Source: Hymenobacter cellulosivorans
GTDB lineage: Bacteria; Bacteroidota; Bacteroidia; Cytophagales; Hymenobacteraceae
Reading direction: 5' to 3'
Assembly (NCBI RefSeq): GCF_022919135.1
Contig: NZ_CP095049.1
Coordinates: 2,422,501-2,486,500 of the forward strand
DNA length: 64,000 nucleotides
The notes beneath the pieces were generated by a model. The model searched no databases and was not told the origin of the DNA. It saw nothing but the letters and a program-made list of their open reading frames with translations. The position numbers were made by a program, and so were the translations under genes. Within the stretch, counting starts at the first letter, position 1; each line of letters begins with the position of its first letter. This document shows, one piece after another, positions 17,843-26,561 of the stretch.

Positions 17843-19867
17843 CTACGGTACCCGCTTGAGAACCAGCGGCTCGTTTTGCTTGGCAATAATGCGGCGGTTC
17901 ATTTCCCGCAACGCCCCGTATTCCTCGGGGCTATACTCGGCCCGGTTCAGCTGCAGGCGGGCCGACAGTTCTACTGAGCCGGGCGTGGGCTGCGTTACCT
18001 GGTACACGTAGCGGCCAGTGCCGCCGGGAATCTCCATGGCGAGCTTGGTGGGCAGCTCCTGCACAATATAGCCCTTAGGCAACGTGAGGGTAACTATGGT
18101 GATATGCTCGCGCGCCATGCCAAAATTCACCGGATAAATGCGGTTTTCGGTCCGGAAGTCGTAGGGCAGCGCGTCGGGCAGGTTCAGCAGGGGCAGGTAG
18201 AGCAGGGCCGCATCGGCGCCGGCCGGCGTGTGCTGCAGGTTGAGCTCTACGGCTACAGGCCGGGAAAGCGAATCGGGCAGGAGCTGGGGCTTGGTCGGCT
18301 GCCAGTCCTGCCAATGGTTACTTACCTGACCCAGGTAGCTGGCCGGGGAAGTTTGCCGGATCTGGCGGCGGGCCGCCACAGCGGCATACCCCCCGTACTC
18401 CAGTCGCACGGTGCCCGTCAGCTCCCCTGTGGAGCTAAGCTGCAGGTGGGCGGTGCGGTAGTCGGTATAGCGGCCCGCGGCTTTGAGCGGCACCCAGCGG
18501 CCGGAGGCATCGGCCAGGCGGCCCTGCCCGTTGAGGCAGCGTTCGGGCAGCATGCCTAGCGGTAGCTGTGGTTCGGTGGCGTCCAGAAGCACGTCGGGCC
18601 GGCCGGGCAGCTTCAGGTGGGCCGCTACGTAGTTGAACTGGCTGATAACGGGTACGCTGGTCTGCACCAGTCCATGGTCGCGGGTGCTGAGCAGCAGGGG
18701 CGTAGCGGGCAGGCCGGCGGCGCGCAGGGTTTGCACCAGCAGCAGGTTGACGTCGGCCGAGTTGCCGAGGTGGCGCTCCAGGGTGCGGCGCAGGGGCTGG
18801 GAGGCGTAGATGCGCTGTTCGTTGTTATACACCACGCTGCGCTGCACCAGGGCCAGCACAGCGGCCGCGCGGGCCATCGTGTCGGTGGGGAAGCGCTGGC
18901 GCAGGGCCAGGGCCTGGGTCAGCAGAGCCGGCGTGGGCTTGGTTATGGCGGCCTCAAACTCTTCGTCGGTGCGCAGCCTCTCCCAGATGCCTTCCCACTG
19001 CCCGGTCAGGTCGCGGTACGTGCCATCGAAGTTGACGCCGGCCAGCTCAAAGTGGACGCTGCGCAAATAATCGGTCGGGGTGGTCATAAACGGCTCGGCC
19101 CGGAAAGCCGGCACGTCCTTCATGGCCCAGCGGAGTTGCTGGGCCTGGGCCGCAATGTGGCGCTCCCCACCCAGCGCCAGACCCACGCCGGGATTGGTAT
19201 AGGTAGTGAAATAAGGCACTGTCAGAGCCTCATTTACCGCAAAGGGAAGGTAGCCGCGGGTAATGGTCTTGTAGATGTAAAACTGCGGCAGAAAAGCCCG
19301 GTACTCGCTCCAGCGCACCGGAATCCGGTGTTCAAACTGCCAGTCCTGCAGGTTGAAGACAAAGTCGGAATTAATAACGTAGCTAAACTCCACGATGGAG
19401 CCCTCCCGCACGTCGGGCATTGTGAACGTGTACTGCAGGTGGTTTTTATCCAGCTCCTCCCGAAACAGGGCGTCGGGGTTGAGCTTGGTTTTGACCAGGC
19501 GGCCATCCTGCAGATTATAGGTAGTGCCCCGCAGGCGGGTCAGGCGCTCCACTTTGCCGTCGCGCGTATACAGCGGCACCCGCACGGTGGCGTAGCGGTA
19601 GCCCGATTTGCGGTGAATCCGCAGCCGGGTCGTGCGCTCAAAAATCACCTGAAACTGGCCCTGCCCGCCTTCAATCTTGGAAGTGCCGTAGTCACACAAA
19701 TACTCGGCCGGGGCCTGGGTGCTGTCGGTCTGGGGCAGGGGAGTGAAGTCGGCCAAGGTGACGCCCCCGTATACGATGGGTGCCGGGGCGGTTTTCTGGG
19801 CCAGCAGGGGAGAAGTAATAAGTACGAAAGCGGCAGCCAGCCACACGCGGGTAGCAGGTAGAATCAT
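17843..19867 (-). CDS. DUF3857/transglutaminase-like protein lacking the catalytic Cys (second copy)
   Basis: A 674-aa exported paralogue of the gene at 15603-17606, with the same order of domains. The start at 19867 is preferred because MILPATRVWLAAAFVLIT begins a standard signal peptide; an ATG at 19903 would add 12 residues in front of it. The core reads HLGNSADVNLLLVQTLRAAG and SQFNYVAAHL, so both the nucleophile Cys and the usual His are missing, while LDATEPQLP keeps the acid. It is probably a periplasmic or surface protein with a binding rather than catalytic core. It is first in transcription order of the three tandem paralogues; a 236-base gap separates it from the next. Confidence 0.85.
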   Translation of the reverse strand: MILPATRVWLAAAFVLITSPLLAQKTAPAPIVYGGVTLADFTPLPQTDSTQAPAEYLCDYGTSKIEGGQGQFQVIFERTTRLRIHRKSGYRYATVRVPLYTRDGKVERLTRLRGTTYNLQDGRLVKTKLNPDALFREELDKNHLQYTFTMPDVREGSIVEFSYVINSDFVFNLQDWQFEHRIPVRWSEYRAFLPQFYIYKTITRGYLPFAVNEALTVPYFTTYTNPGVGLALGGERHIAAQAQQLRWAMKDVPAFRAEPFMTTPTDYLRSVHFELAGVNFDGTYRDLTGQWEGIWERLRTDEEFEAAITKPTPALLTQALALRQRFPTDTMARAAAVLALVQRSVVYNNEQRIYASQPLRRTLERHLGNSADVNLLLVQTLRAAGLPATPLLLSTRDHGLVQTSVPVISQFNYVAAHLKLPGRPDVLLDATEPQLPLGMLPERCLNGQGRLADASGRWVPLKAAGRYTDYRTAHLQLSSTGELTGTVRLEYGGYAAVAARRQIRQTSPASYLGQVSNHWQDWQPTKPQLLPDSLSRPVAVELNLQHTPAGADAALLYLPLLNLPDALPYDFRTENRIYPVNFGMAREHITIVTLTLPKGYIVQELPTKLAMEIPGGTGRYVYQVTQPTPGSVELSARLQLNRAEYSPEEYGALREMNRRIIAKQNEPLVLKRVP

Positions 19868-19939
19868 ATGCAACAGATGATTGGATAGCGTAAAGAAATC
19901 CAAAGGTGCGCTAAAGCTACCGGCCCGCCAAACGGAAGA

Positions 19940-21133
19940 TTAGGCAGCCACGGGCAGCGGCTTTTTCACGCCCCACAGCAAGTACGCCAGGGCCACCAGC
20001 GTGCTGACAGTACTCATGGCGTGTACGTAGGGCAGGTGGCTGGTCGTGTTGGCGAAAATCCAGCCGGCCAGCAGTGCGCCCAGGCCGATACCGACTTCCA
20101 GGGCAATGTACATTGTGGCCACGGCCCGGCCGCGCCGCGCCGGGTGGCTCAAATCCACGGTCCAGGCGTAGAGCGTAGGCGAGTTCAGACCCGTAGCCAG
20201 CCCAAAGAGCAGGGCCGCGCCCAGAAACAGTGGCACCGAATGCTCCACCAGCGTCAGCAGGGTCAGGGCCACGACCATCATCGTGGTAGACAGGCGCAGC
20301 ACGGGTAGGCGGCCGTACTTGTCGGAAGCGCGGCCGGCCACCAGGCGCACCAGCAACGACGACAGGGTATAGCACGTGTAAAACAGGCCTTTGTGTGCTG
20401 CATTCAGCCCCAGGGCCTGGCTTTGATCGGGCACCACGGTCAGGATGGCCCCGAACGGGAACAGGCACAAGAGCGTAACCAAGGCCGGCGACAACACCCG
20501 GGGCTCCAGGATTTCGTTCCACTCTAGGCGCAGCAAATTCCAGCTAAAGCGCTGCCGCTGCTCCTGGGGCAGGGTTTCGGTCATGGTGCCCTGCACGGCC
20601 AGACTCAGCAAGGCCAGCCCCGACGAGGCGTAAAACAGCGTGTTCAAAGACGTGGCCGCCGTAATATAGGGCCCCAGGGCCGGGCCCGCGGCCATGCCCA
20701 GGGAGCCCGCCACGCCCAGCAGGCCCATGGCCTCGCCGCGCCGCTCGTAGGGGATAATGTCGGCAATGAAGGCGGCCGTGCCGGTAGGCTTGAAGCCCGT
20801 GCTGAAGCCGTGCAGCAGCCGCAGCCCCAGAAACCCCACCACCGTACTAACCCAGGGGTAGAAAAAGCCGCACACGAAGCACACCAACGAGCCAAACACC
20901 ATCACCGGAATCCGGCCCACGGTATCGGCCAGCTTGCCGCTGAAGGGCCGGGACAGGCCCGCCGTGAGGGTAAACAGGGCAATGATGAAGCCCTTGTACT
21001 CGGCCCCGCCCAGCCGCGTCAGAAAGTCGGGTAGCTCGGGCAGGAGCATGTTAAAGCTCATGAAAAACAGGAACGACGACAGGCACATCAGCCAGAAGCC
21101 GGTAGTATATACTCTAGTGGGGGTAGGCTGCAT
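19940..21133 (-). CDS. MFS transporter
   Basis: A 397-aa inner-membrane protein with about 12 hydrophobic segments. Early helices read FLFFMSFNMLLPELPDFL, and the cytoplasmic loop motif between helices 2 and 3 is recognisable in RPFSGKLADTVGRIPV. A similar half-way motif (GRASDKYGRLPVL) marks the second six-helix half. This is a typical 400-residue major facilitator of the sugar/drug efflux type. The substrate cannot be told from sequence. A degraded copy of its first ~10 codons lies at 23139-23165 on the far side of the SDR-AraC pair, so this neighbourhood has been rearranged. Confidence 0.9.
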   Translation of the reverse strand: MQPTPTRVYTTGFWLMCLSSFLFFMSFNMLLPELPDFLTRLGGAEYKGFIIALFTLTAGLSRPFSGKLADTVGRIPVMVFGSLVCFVCGFFYPWVSTVVGFLGLRLLHGFSTGFKPTGTAAFIADIIPYERRGEAMGLLGVAGSLGMAAGPALGPYITAATSLNTLFYASSGLALLSLAVQGTMTETLPQEQRQRFSWNLLRLEWNEILEPRVLSPALVTLLCLFPFGAILTVVPDQSQALGLNAAHKGLFYTCYTLSSLLVRLVAGRASDKYGRLPVLRLSTTMMVVALTLLTLVEHSVPLFLGAALLFGLATGLNSPTLYAWTVDLSHPARRGRAVATMYIALEVGIGLGALLAGWIFANTTSHLPYVHAMSTVSTLVALAYLLWGVKKPLPVAA

Positions 21134-21210
21134 TCAGAAACGACAACGACGCGGATAGGCCCGCAAAGGTCGGCAGAAAATCCGGGCGCGGTCTGTTTAG
21201 GCCGAAAAGC

Positions 21211-21290
21211 TTGTAGCGCGAACTGTGTAGTTCGCGCGCCCCGCGCCGCTAAGTCGTTCAGGTACGCCAACTACACAGTTTGCGCTACAG
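21211..21290. repeat. REP-like inverted repeat element
   Basis: GTAGCGCGAACTGTGTAGTT (21213-21232) pairs with AACTACACAGTTTGCGCTAC (21269-21288), 19 of 20 bases. The left arm also forms its own perfect 9-bp hairpin (21216-21237). It lies between the MFS start and the AraC stop and may end transcripts there. I infer a dispersed intergenic palindrome family. Confidence 0.7.
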
Positions 21291-21306
21291 AAAAAGCCCC
21301 GCCGTT

Positions 21307-22206
21307 TTACTGATAGTCTGCCCGAAATTGCAACGGGGTTTGCTGGGTTTTGGCTTTAAATAGCTTGCTAAAAGACTGCGGATACTCAAAGCCCAAGGCA
21401 TAGGCAATTTCACTAACGGAAAGAGTCGTGGTCAAGAGCTGTTCTTTGGCCTGCTCAATGAGTCGTTCGTGAATCAACTGCTGGGTTGTACTGCCAGTGA
21501 GCTGTTTTAAACAGTCACTGAGGTATTTGGACGATAAATGCAACCGTTCCGCTAGCTCATGCGCGGTCGGGAGTTGGTTGGTTGTAAAGTAACCATCGAG
21601 CAACTGCTGGAACTTAGCTAACAACTCGCTGCTCACGGCTTTGCGGGTGATAAACTGCCGGTTATAGTATCGGTTACAATAAGTTAGCAGCAACTCAATG
21701 TTGGCAATCCAGACGTCCTGGCTAAACGAGTCGATGGGCCGCAGCGACTCCTTGCGCAGCTGGTGAAAAATGGCTTCAATGGCCTGCTGCTCTTCGTCGG
21801 ACAGAATCAGGGCCTCGTTAACGGCGTAGTCGAAGTAGCCGTAGGATTTGATCTTGCTGCCTAATGGAAAGGTCCGCAAGAAATCCGGGTGAATGCAGAG
21901 ATGCCAGCCGGCGGTGGCGAAGACAAAATCCTGGTCCAGAAAACTCACCTGCTTAGGCCCAAAGCAGGACATGACTCCCTCCTCGAAGTCGAACAGGCTT
22001 TGCCCGTACTGGATGCGGCAGGGGCATTCGGTCTTCAGCGTTATCTGGTAGAAATCCGTGATTAGCCGGGTACGCTGGGCAATGGTAATGGGAGGAAACT
22101 GCTCAAACTGAATCAGACTGACCAGCGGGTGCGTAGGCTTGGGAAGCTCCAAGAGCTGATGCAACTGCGCGATGGACTGAATATGTACCGTGCTGGTCGT
22201 TTCCAT
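21307..22206 (-). CDS. AraC-family transcriptional regulator
   Basis: A 299-aa one-component regulator. The first ~200 residues are a sensor-like domain with no clear ligand signature. The C-terminal ~95 are the double helix-turn-helix of AraC/XylS proteins: ELAERLHLSSKYLSDCLKQL for the first and SVSEIAYALGFEYPQSFSKLFK for the second, ending QTPLQFRADYQ. It starts 14 bases after the SDR gene and is almost certainly in the same transcript. A 12-base direct repeat spaced 21 bases apart upstream of the SDR is a candidate binding site, which would make it autoregulatory. AraC regulator plus SDR pairs are common in this phylum. Confidence 0.9.
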   Translation of the reverse strand: METTSTVHIQSIAQLHQLLELPKPTHPLVSLIQFEQFPPITIAQRTRLITDFYQITLKTECPCRIQYGQSLFDFEEGVMSCFGPKQVSFLDQDFVFATAGWHLCIHPDFLRTFPLGSKIKSYGYFDYAVNEALILSDEEQQAIEAIFHQLRKESLRPIDSFSQDVWIANIELLLTYCNRYYNRQFITRKAVSSELLAKFQQLLDGYFTTNQLPTAHELAERLHLSSKYLSDCLKQLTGSTTQQLIHERLIEQAKEQLLTTTLSVSEIAYALGFEYPQSFSKLFKAKTQQTPLQFRADYQ

Positions 22207-22220
22207 AGGCCCCGGAATAG

Positions 22221-23027
22221 CTAGTGTTGGGCGAGTTGTTTCTGGTAGGAGCGGGCCACATACCGGGCAATCATAGCATTGGGCAGGCAGGCCAGCAGCC
22301 GAGCCCCCAGACGGTTGCGGCGGCCCGCAACGTGAAACGGCTTTTTCGCCCGCAGCGCGTTGACCAGCTCCTTGGCTACTTCTTCCGGCGTTTGAGCCGG
22401 CGCGGTGGTATAGTCGGAGTTGAGCCCGTCAGCTTTTTCATTGTTGATTCCGGCGGCCTCATTAAAGTTGGTTCTGGTCAGCCCCGGGGCAAATAGCAGC
22501 ACGTCGATTCCGTACGGCCGACATTCCTGGGTGAGAGCCTCTGTAAACGAGCGCACAAACGCCTTGCTAGCGGCATAAGTCGCCATGTAGGGCACTGGCA
22601 TAAAGGCCGTCATGGACGCAATGTTGATGATCGTGCCGCTTCGGCGTTCCCGCATAGGCTGCAAAAATAGATGAGTCAGCGCGACCAATGAAGCGGTATT
22701 AAGTTGCAGCAGCTCCAGTTCGGCCGGCAACGACAGAGTCGCAAATTCTCCCCCCGAGCCCACGCCGGCATTGTTCACTAGCAGATTCACGTTCCACTGG
22801 TGCTGTTGGGTTTCGCTGTAAATGTGCTGGGCCGCATCCGGGCGGGCCAAATCGGCGGCGATGCACCCGACCTGGATGCCATACTGGGCCTGGAGCTGGT
22901 GGCTCAGTTGAGCTAGCTTCTCCGCGTTGCGGGCCACTAAGACGAGGTTGTGCTTCTGGGCGGCCAGTTGTCGGGCCAGGGCGAGGCCAATGCCCCCGGA
23001 GGCCCCGGTTATCAGCGTATAAGTCAT
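22221..23027 (-). CDS. Short-chain dehydrogenase/reductase
   Basis: A 268-aa SDR of classical type, a cytoplasmic NAD(P)-dependent oxidoreductase. The cofactor motif TGASGGIG is at residues 7-14, NNAG follows in the middle, and the catalytic Ser and YAASK pair are in NIASMTAFMPVPYMATYAASK. The ARN after the second strand suggests NADPH preference. The tail (PFHVAGRRNRLGARLLACLPNAM) resembles the DltE-like SDR group. The substrate is unknown. It is the first gene of a two-gene unit with the AraC regulator. Confidence 0.92.
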   Translation of the reverse strand: MTYTLITGASGGIGLALARQLAAQKHNLVLVARNAEKLAQLSHQLQAQYGIQVGCIAADLARPDAAQHIYSETQQHQWNVNLLVNNAGVGSGGEFATLSLPAELELLQLNTASLVALTHLFLQPMRERRSGTIINIASMTAFMPVPYMATYAASKAFVRSFTEALTQECRPYGIDVLLFAPGLTRTNFNEAAGINNEKADGLNSDYTTAPAQTPEEVAKELVNALRAKKPFHVAGRRNRLGARLLACLPNAMIARYVARSYQKQLAQH

Positions 23028-23086
23028 AATTTGCCTAGATGAAGTGAGCAGGCAAAGAACGAGGACCGGCCAGCGCCGCCTGTAGC

Positions 23087-23119
23087 CAAAAGGCGGCTTG
23101 TTGTGTGCAAAAGGCGGCT
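23087..23119 (-). promoter_or_regulatory. Candidate AraC operator: 12-base direct repeat with 21-base period
   Basis: CAAAAGGCGGCT occurs at 23087-23098 and again, identical, at 23108-23119, exactly 21 bases (two helical turns) apart. It lies 60-92 bases upstream of the SDR start. AraC proteins typically bind such direct repeats of about this spacing. It would control the SDR-AraC pair. Confidence 0.5.
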
Positions 23120-23138
23120 AGTAGGCAAAGTGCCTGCC

Positions 23139-23181
23139 CATCAGCCAGAAGCCAGTGGTATATACAACGGTCGGCAGAAAA
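23139..23181 (-). pseudogene. Degraded copy of the MFS gene 5' end and leader
   Basis: 23139-23165 matches 21086-21112 (start of the MFS gene; both encode VYTTGFWLM) with two differences, and the following 13 bases GGTCGGCAGAAAA match 21168-21180. The ~55 bases between these blocks in the MFS leader are missing here. No longer open frame continues it. The remaining ~300 bases up to 23483 show nothing recognisable. Confidence 0.6.
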
Positions 23182-23483
23182 CTGGGTGCAGCCGCTGTAG
23201 AGTTAGATAAGCTGCCGAAGTGGCCAGCCGCGTTTTGTTCTCTCATCCTGACTTGTTCATACTTGACAAGGTTTTTCGCAAACTCAGGATGCCACAAGGA
23301 TAAAATACCGCACGAAAAAGCCCTGGATGTATCCTTCATATCCAGGTACACTTAGACTCGAACGAATGTGCCCATTTTGTCCGGGGTTCCCTCGCATAAA
23401 GCTCAGCTAGACTCTCTCTGGCCGTATAGGTAATCAGATGGAGCACAAAAGCCAGATTCGAATAGCGAAAGGAGGTTACTGCT

Positions 23484-26400
23484 TTACATGAGCAGGATAA
23501 AATCGGCCAAGTTAGTAGCAGTATCTAAGCCCATTTTCTTTCGAACCCGGTAGCGGAGGTCTTCAGCTCCCCGTACAGTGAGCCCCATGAGTGATGCTAT
23601 TTCTTTACTACTGAGGTTCATCCGCAGATACGCACAGAGCTTGATATCACGGCTGGTTAGTTGTGGGTAGGTTGTCTTCAACCGTTGCAGAAAGTTTTCG
23701 TGCAGCTGGTTGAACAGCTGCTCAAAGTGCTGCCAGTGCTGGTCGGGCGTTACGGCCCGCTCGATCAGGCGCACCACCCGGCTCATCTTTTTGCGCTGTT
23801 CCTGGGTATCCTGGTTATCGAGGGCTTCTTTGAGCAGGTCTTTAATGGTCAGCAAGGCCTCGTTCTGGTGCACGGTGTTCATCACCGAGGACGCCAGCTC
23901 CGAGTTTTTGCTGAGCATCTCATTTTCCAGCTGCACCTTGCTCATTTCGGCTACCGCCTGCTCGTGCTTGAGTCGTGCTTCGAGCAACTCCGCCTTTTTG
24001 CTGTTGAGCTCGACCAGCTTTTCCTGCTCCAGCCGGCGGCGAAGCTGATTGGTGCGTGTCAGGTACAGGCCCATCACCCCGCTCCAGGCCAGCACCGCCA
24101 CCACGAGGCGAAACCAGACCGTTTTCCACCACGGGGGCGTCACCACCACGGTAAGGGCCACGCCGCGCTGGTTCCAAACCCCGTCGTTATTGGTTGCCCG
24201 CACCCGAAACGTATAGGTACCGGGGTCCAGATTGGTGTAGGTGGCCTCGTGGCTGGCTCCTACATAGCGCCACTCGGCATCAAAGCCATCAAGGCGGTAC
24301 GCGTAGCGGTTTTTCTGCGGGTCGATGAAATTGAGCGCCGCAAACTGAAACGTGACCGCCGCTTCCTTGTACGAGAGCGTCAGCGTATCGGCTTCGGTAA
24401 TGTGGCGGCGCAACAGCCCCGGCGCTTGCCGCGCCTGCACGGGCTTGTTGAACACCAACAGCCCGGTGAGCACCACGGGCGGCACCGTGGGGTTGCTGGT
24501 CAGCGTCTGCGGCGAGAAAGCGTTGAATCCGTTTACGCCACCGAAATACAGCTCGCCGCTTTGGGCCCGCAGCGCCGCGTTGATGGCGAATTCGTTGCTC
24601 TGCAGACCGTCTGCCCGGTTATAGATTTTGAAGATCCCGCGGGCGACGTCGAAGCGTGCCAGGCCCTGGTTGGTACCAATCCAGAGCTGGCCCGCTTGGT
24701 CTTCCACGATGCTGTTGATGATGTTGCTGGGCAGGCCTTGCCGGGTAGTGAAGTGGCGAAAGGTACCAGTGCGGCGGTCCAGCAGGTTCAACCCGGCGTC
24801 GGCGGTACCTACCCAGAACCGGCCGCGACTATCCTCAAACAGCACCTGGATACGGTTGCTGCTCAGTGAATTGTTTTTCTTGGCATCGTGCTGCACGTAG
24901 CTGAACGTGCGGGTGCGCGGGTGGTAGAGATTCAGCCCCCGGTCCTCGGTGCCAATCCAGAGCTGGCCGGTGCGGTCCTCCAGCATTGTCACCACGTTGT
25001 AGTCGTTCAGGCTGCCGGGGCCCGTGAGTGGTTGGAAGCGGGTAAAGCGGCGGCGGGCCCGGTCCAGCACGCACAGCCCGGCACCCAGCGTGCTCACCCA
25101 CAGTTGGCCGCGGCGGTCCTCGTACACGTCCCACACCAGGTTGTTGGTCAGGCTGTGGGGGTTGGCCGGGTCGTTGACGTAGTGCTCGAAGCGACCAGTA
25201 ACCGGGTCGTACCGGTCAAGCCCCCCGAGGTAGGTGCCCACCCACAATGTGCCCTGCCGGTCCTGGTACAGGGTTTTTACCACGTCGGCCGCCAGGCTGT
25301 GGGGGTTGGCGGGGTCATGGCGAAAGTGGCGGAACGTGCGGCGCTTCGGGTCGAACAAATCCAGCCCGCCGCCATCGGTACCCACCCACACGCCGCCATC
25401 GGGTGCCTGGTGTAGGGTCAGCACCGAGCGGTTGCTGAGGCTATTGGCAATGCGCGGCTGGTGGGTGTAGTGCGCAAACCAGTTATGGTGCGGGTTGTAG
25501 TAGTTCACGCCACCATTGAAGGTACCTACCCACAGCGTGCCAGTTCGGTCTTCATAGAGCGAATGCACCGCATTGCTGCTCAGGCTACTGGGGTTTTCTT
25601 CGTCGGTTCGCAAGTGTGTGAACCCGTCGTGCTTAGGGTCGTATAGGTCCAGTCCGCCGCCGTCGGTGCCCACCCAGAGCCCGCCGCGGCCGGTCGGCAG
25701 CAAGGCCTTGATCTGGTTGCGGCTCAGGCTGCGCGAATTCGCAGGCTGATGCTGATACTGGCGCAGTGGTCCGCCCCCGAAGTGCAGCAGGCCCCGTTCA
25801 AACGTGCCGGCCCAGTAGTGCCCCTGCCGGTCCTGGGTCAGTACCCGGGCCGAGTGTAGCTGGCCCGCTTCGCCGCCCACGTTGGCCGGCACGAAAGTAC
25901 CGGTGGCGGGTTGATAGCGGTTCAGGTGCTCAGCGCTGGTCAGCACTAGAATGTCGCCCCGCGCGTTTTCCGTGACGGCGTATACTTGGCTGGAATTGAG
26001 GCTGGTCGCATCCTGCGGATTGTGCCGGAAGGTGCGGAAGGAATGGGCACCACGCTCCAGCAGGTTCAGGCCATAGTCGGTGCCTACCCACAACCGTCCC
26101 TGGCTATCCTCAAAAATACTCGTTACCCAGTTGGCGCTCAGGCGGTACGGCGGCTGGCTTTCGCTGCTGTAGTGGATGAATGCATCCTGGTTCCGGTCGT
26201 AGCGGTTGAGCCCGCCCAGATGGGTCCCGACCCATAAGGTGTGCTGCCGGTCTTCATAGAGGCAGGTAATGGAATTATCACTGATGGCCAGTGAATCCTG
26301 GGCATTAGCTACGTAAGTCGTGATGTGGTAGCCATCGTACTTATTCAGACCATGATAGGTACCGAACCACATGAAGCCGCGGCTATCCTGAATGATGCTG

Positions 26401-26561
26401 AGGATGCTGTTGTTGGACAGGCCATCGTCGACGGTGAGGTGGGAGAACGGGAAAGATTGAGCCCGGCAGGGCAAGCTCCATACCTGCCAGACTAGCACCA
26501 GCAGGAATCGGGAGATGCTTGGAATGGTCAATCGTTCGGGAAGGTAAAGCTTACTGAACAT
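23484..26561 (-). CDS. Membrane-spanning two-component-type regulator: reg_prop propeller, Y_Y_Y domain and LuxR-like HTH, no kinase
   Basis: About 1025 aa. The export signal ends near CRAQ. At least a dozen reg_prop repeats follow (pattern LYEDRxGTLWVGT--GGLN-YD), forming the two 7-bladed propellers usual in Bacteroidota carbohydrate sensors. Then come a Y_Y_Y domain (~730-790, TYTFRVRATNNDGVWN), one transmembrane helix (FRLVVAVLAWSGVMGLYL), a coiled coil (~820-900), and a C-terminal LuxR-like HTH (LTSRDIKLCAYLRMNLSSKEIASLMGL is the core). There is no histidine kinase or receiver, so periplasmic sensing is passed straight to a DNA-binding tail. The start may instead be the ATG at 26591. It is divergent from the glucanase genes and is the likely activator of that locus. 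Confidence 0.9.
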   Translation of the reverse strand: MFSKLYLPERLTIPSISRFLLVLVWQVWSLPCRAQSFPFSHLTVDDGLSNNSILSIIQDSRGFMWFGTYHGLNKYDGYHITTYVANAQDSLAISDNSITCLYEDRQHTLWVGTHLGGLNRYDRNQDAFIHYSSESQPPYRLSANWVTSIFEDSQGRLWVGTDYGLNLLERGAHSFRTFRHNPQDATSLNSSQVYAVTENARGDILVLTSAEHLNRYQPATGTFVPANVGGEAGQLHSARVLTQDRQGHYWAGTFERGLLHFGGGPLRQYQHQPANSRSLSRNQIKALLPTGRGGLWVGTDGGGLDLYDPKHDGFTHLRTDEENPSSLSSNAVHSLYEDRTGTLWVGTFNGGVNYYNPHHNWFAHYTHQPRIANSLSNRSVLTLHQAPDGGVWVGTDGGGLDLFDPKRRTFRHFRHDPANPHSLAADVVKTLYQDRQGTLWVGTYLGGLDRYDPVTGRFEHYVNDPANPHSLTNNLVWDVYEDRRGQLWVSTLGAGLCVLDRARRRFTRFQPLTGPGSLNDYNVVTMLEDRTGQLWIGTEDRGLNLYHPRTRTFSYVQHDAKKNNSLSSNRIQVLFEDSRGRFWVGTADAGLNLLDRRTGTFRHFTTRQGLPSNIINSIVEDQAGQLWIGTNQGLARFDVARGIFKIYNRADGLQSNEFAINAALRAQSGELYFGGVNGFNAFSPQTLTSNPTVPPVVLTGLLVFNKPVQARQAPGLLRRHITEADTLTLSYKEAAVTFQFAALNFIDPQKNRYAYRLDGFDAEWRYVGASHEATYTNLDPGTYTFRVRATNNDGVWNQRGVALTVVVTPPWWKTVWFRLVVAVLAWSGVMGLYLTRTNQLRRRLEQEKLVELNSKKAELLEARLKHEQAVAEMSKVQLENEMLSKNSELASSVMNTVHQNEALLTIKDLLKEALDNQDTQEQRKKMSRVVRLIERAVTPDQHWQHFEQLFNQLHENFLQRLKTTYPQLTSRDIKLCAYLRMNLSSKEIASLMGLTVRGAEDLRYRVRKKMGLDTATNLADFILLM

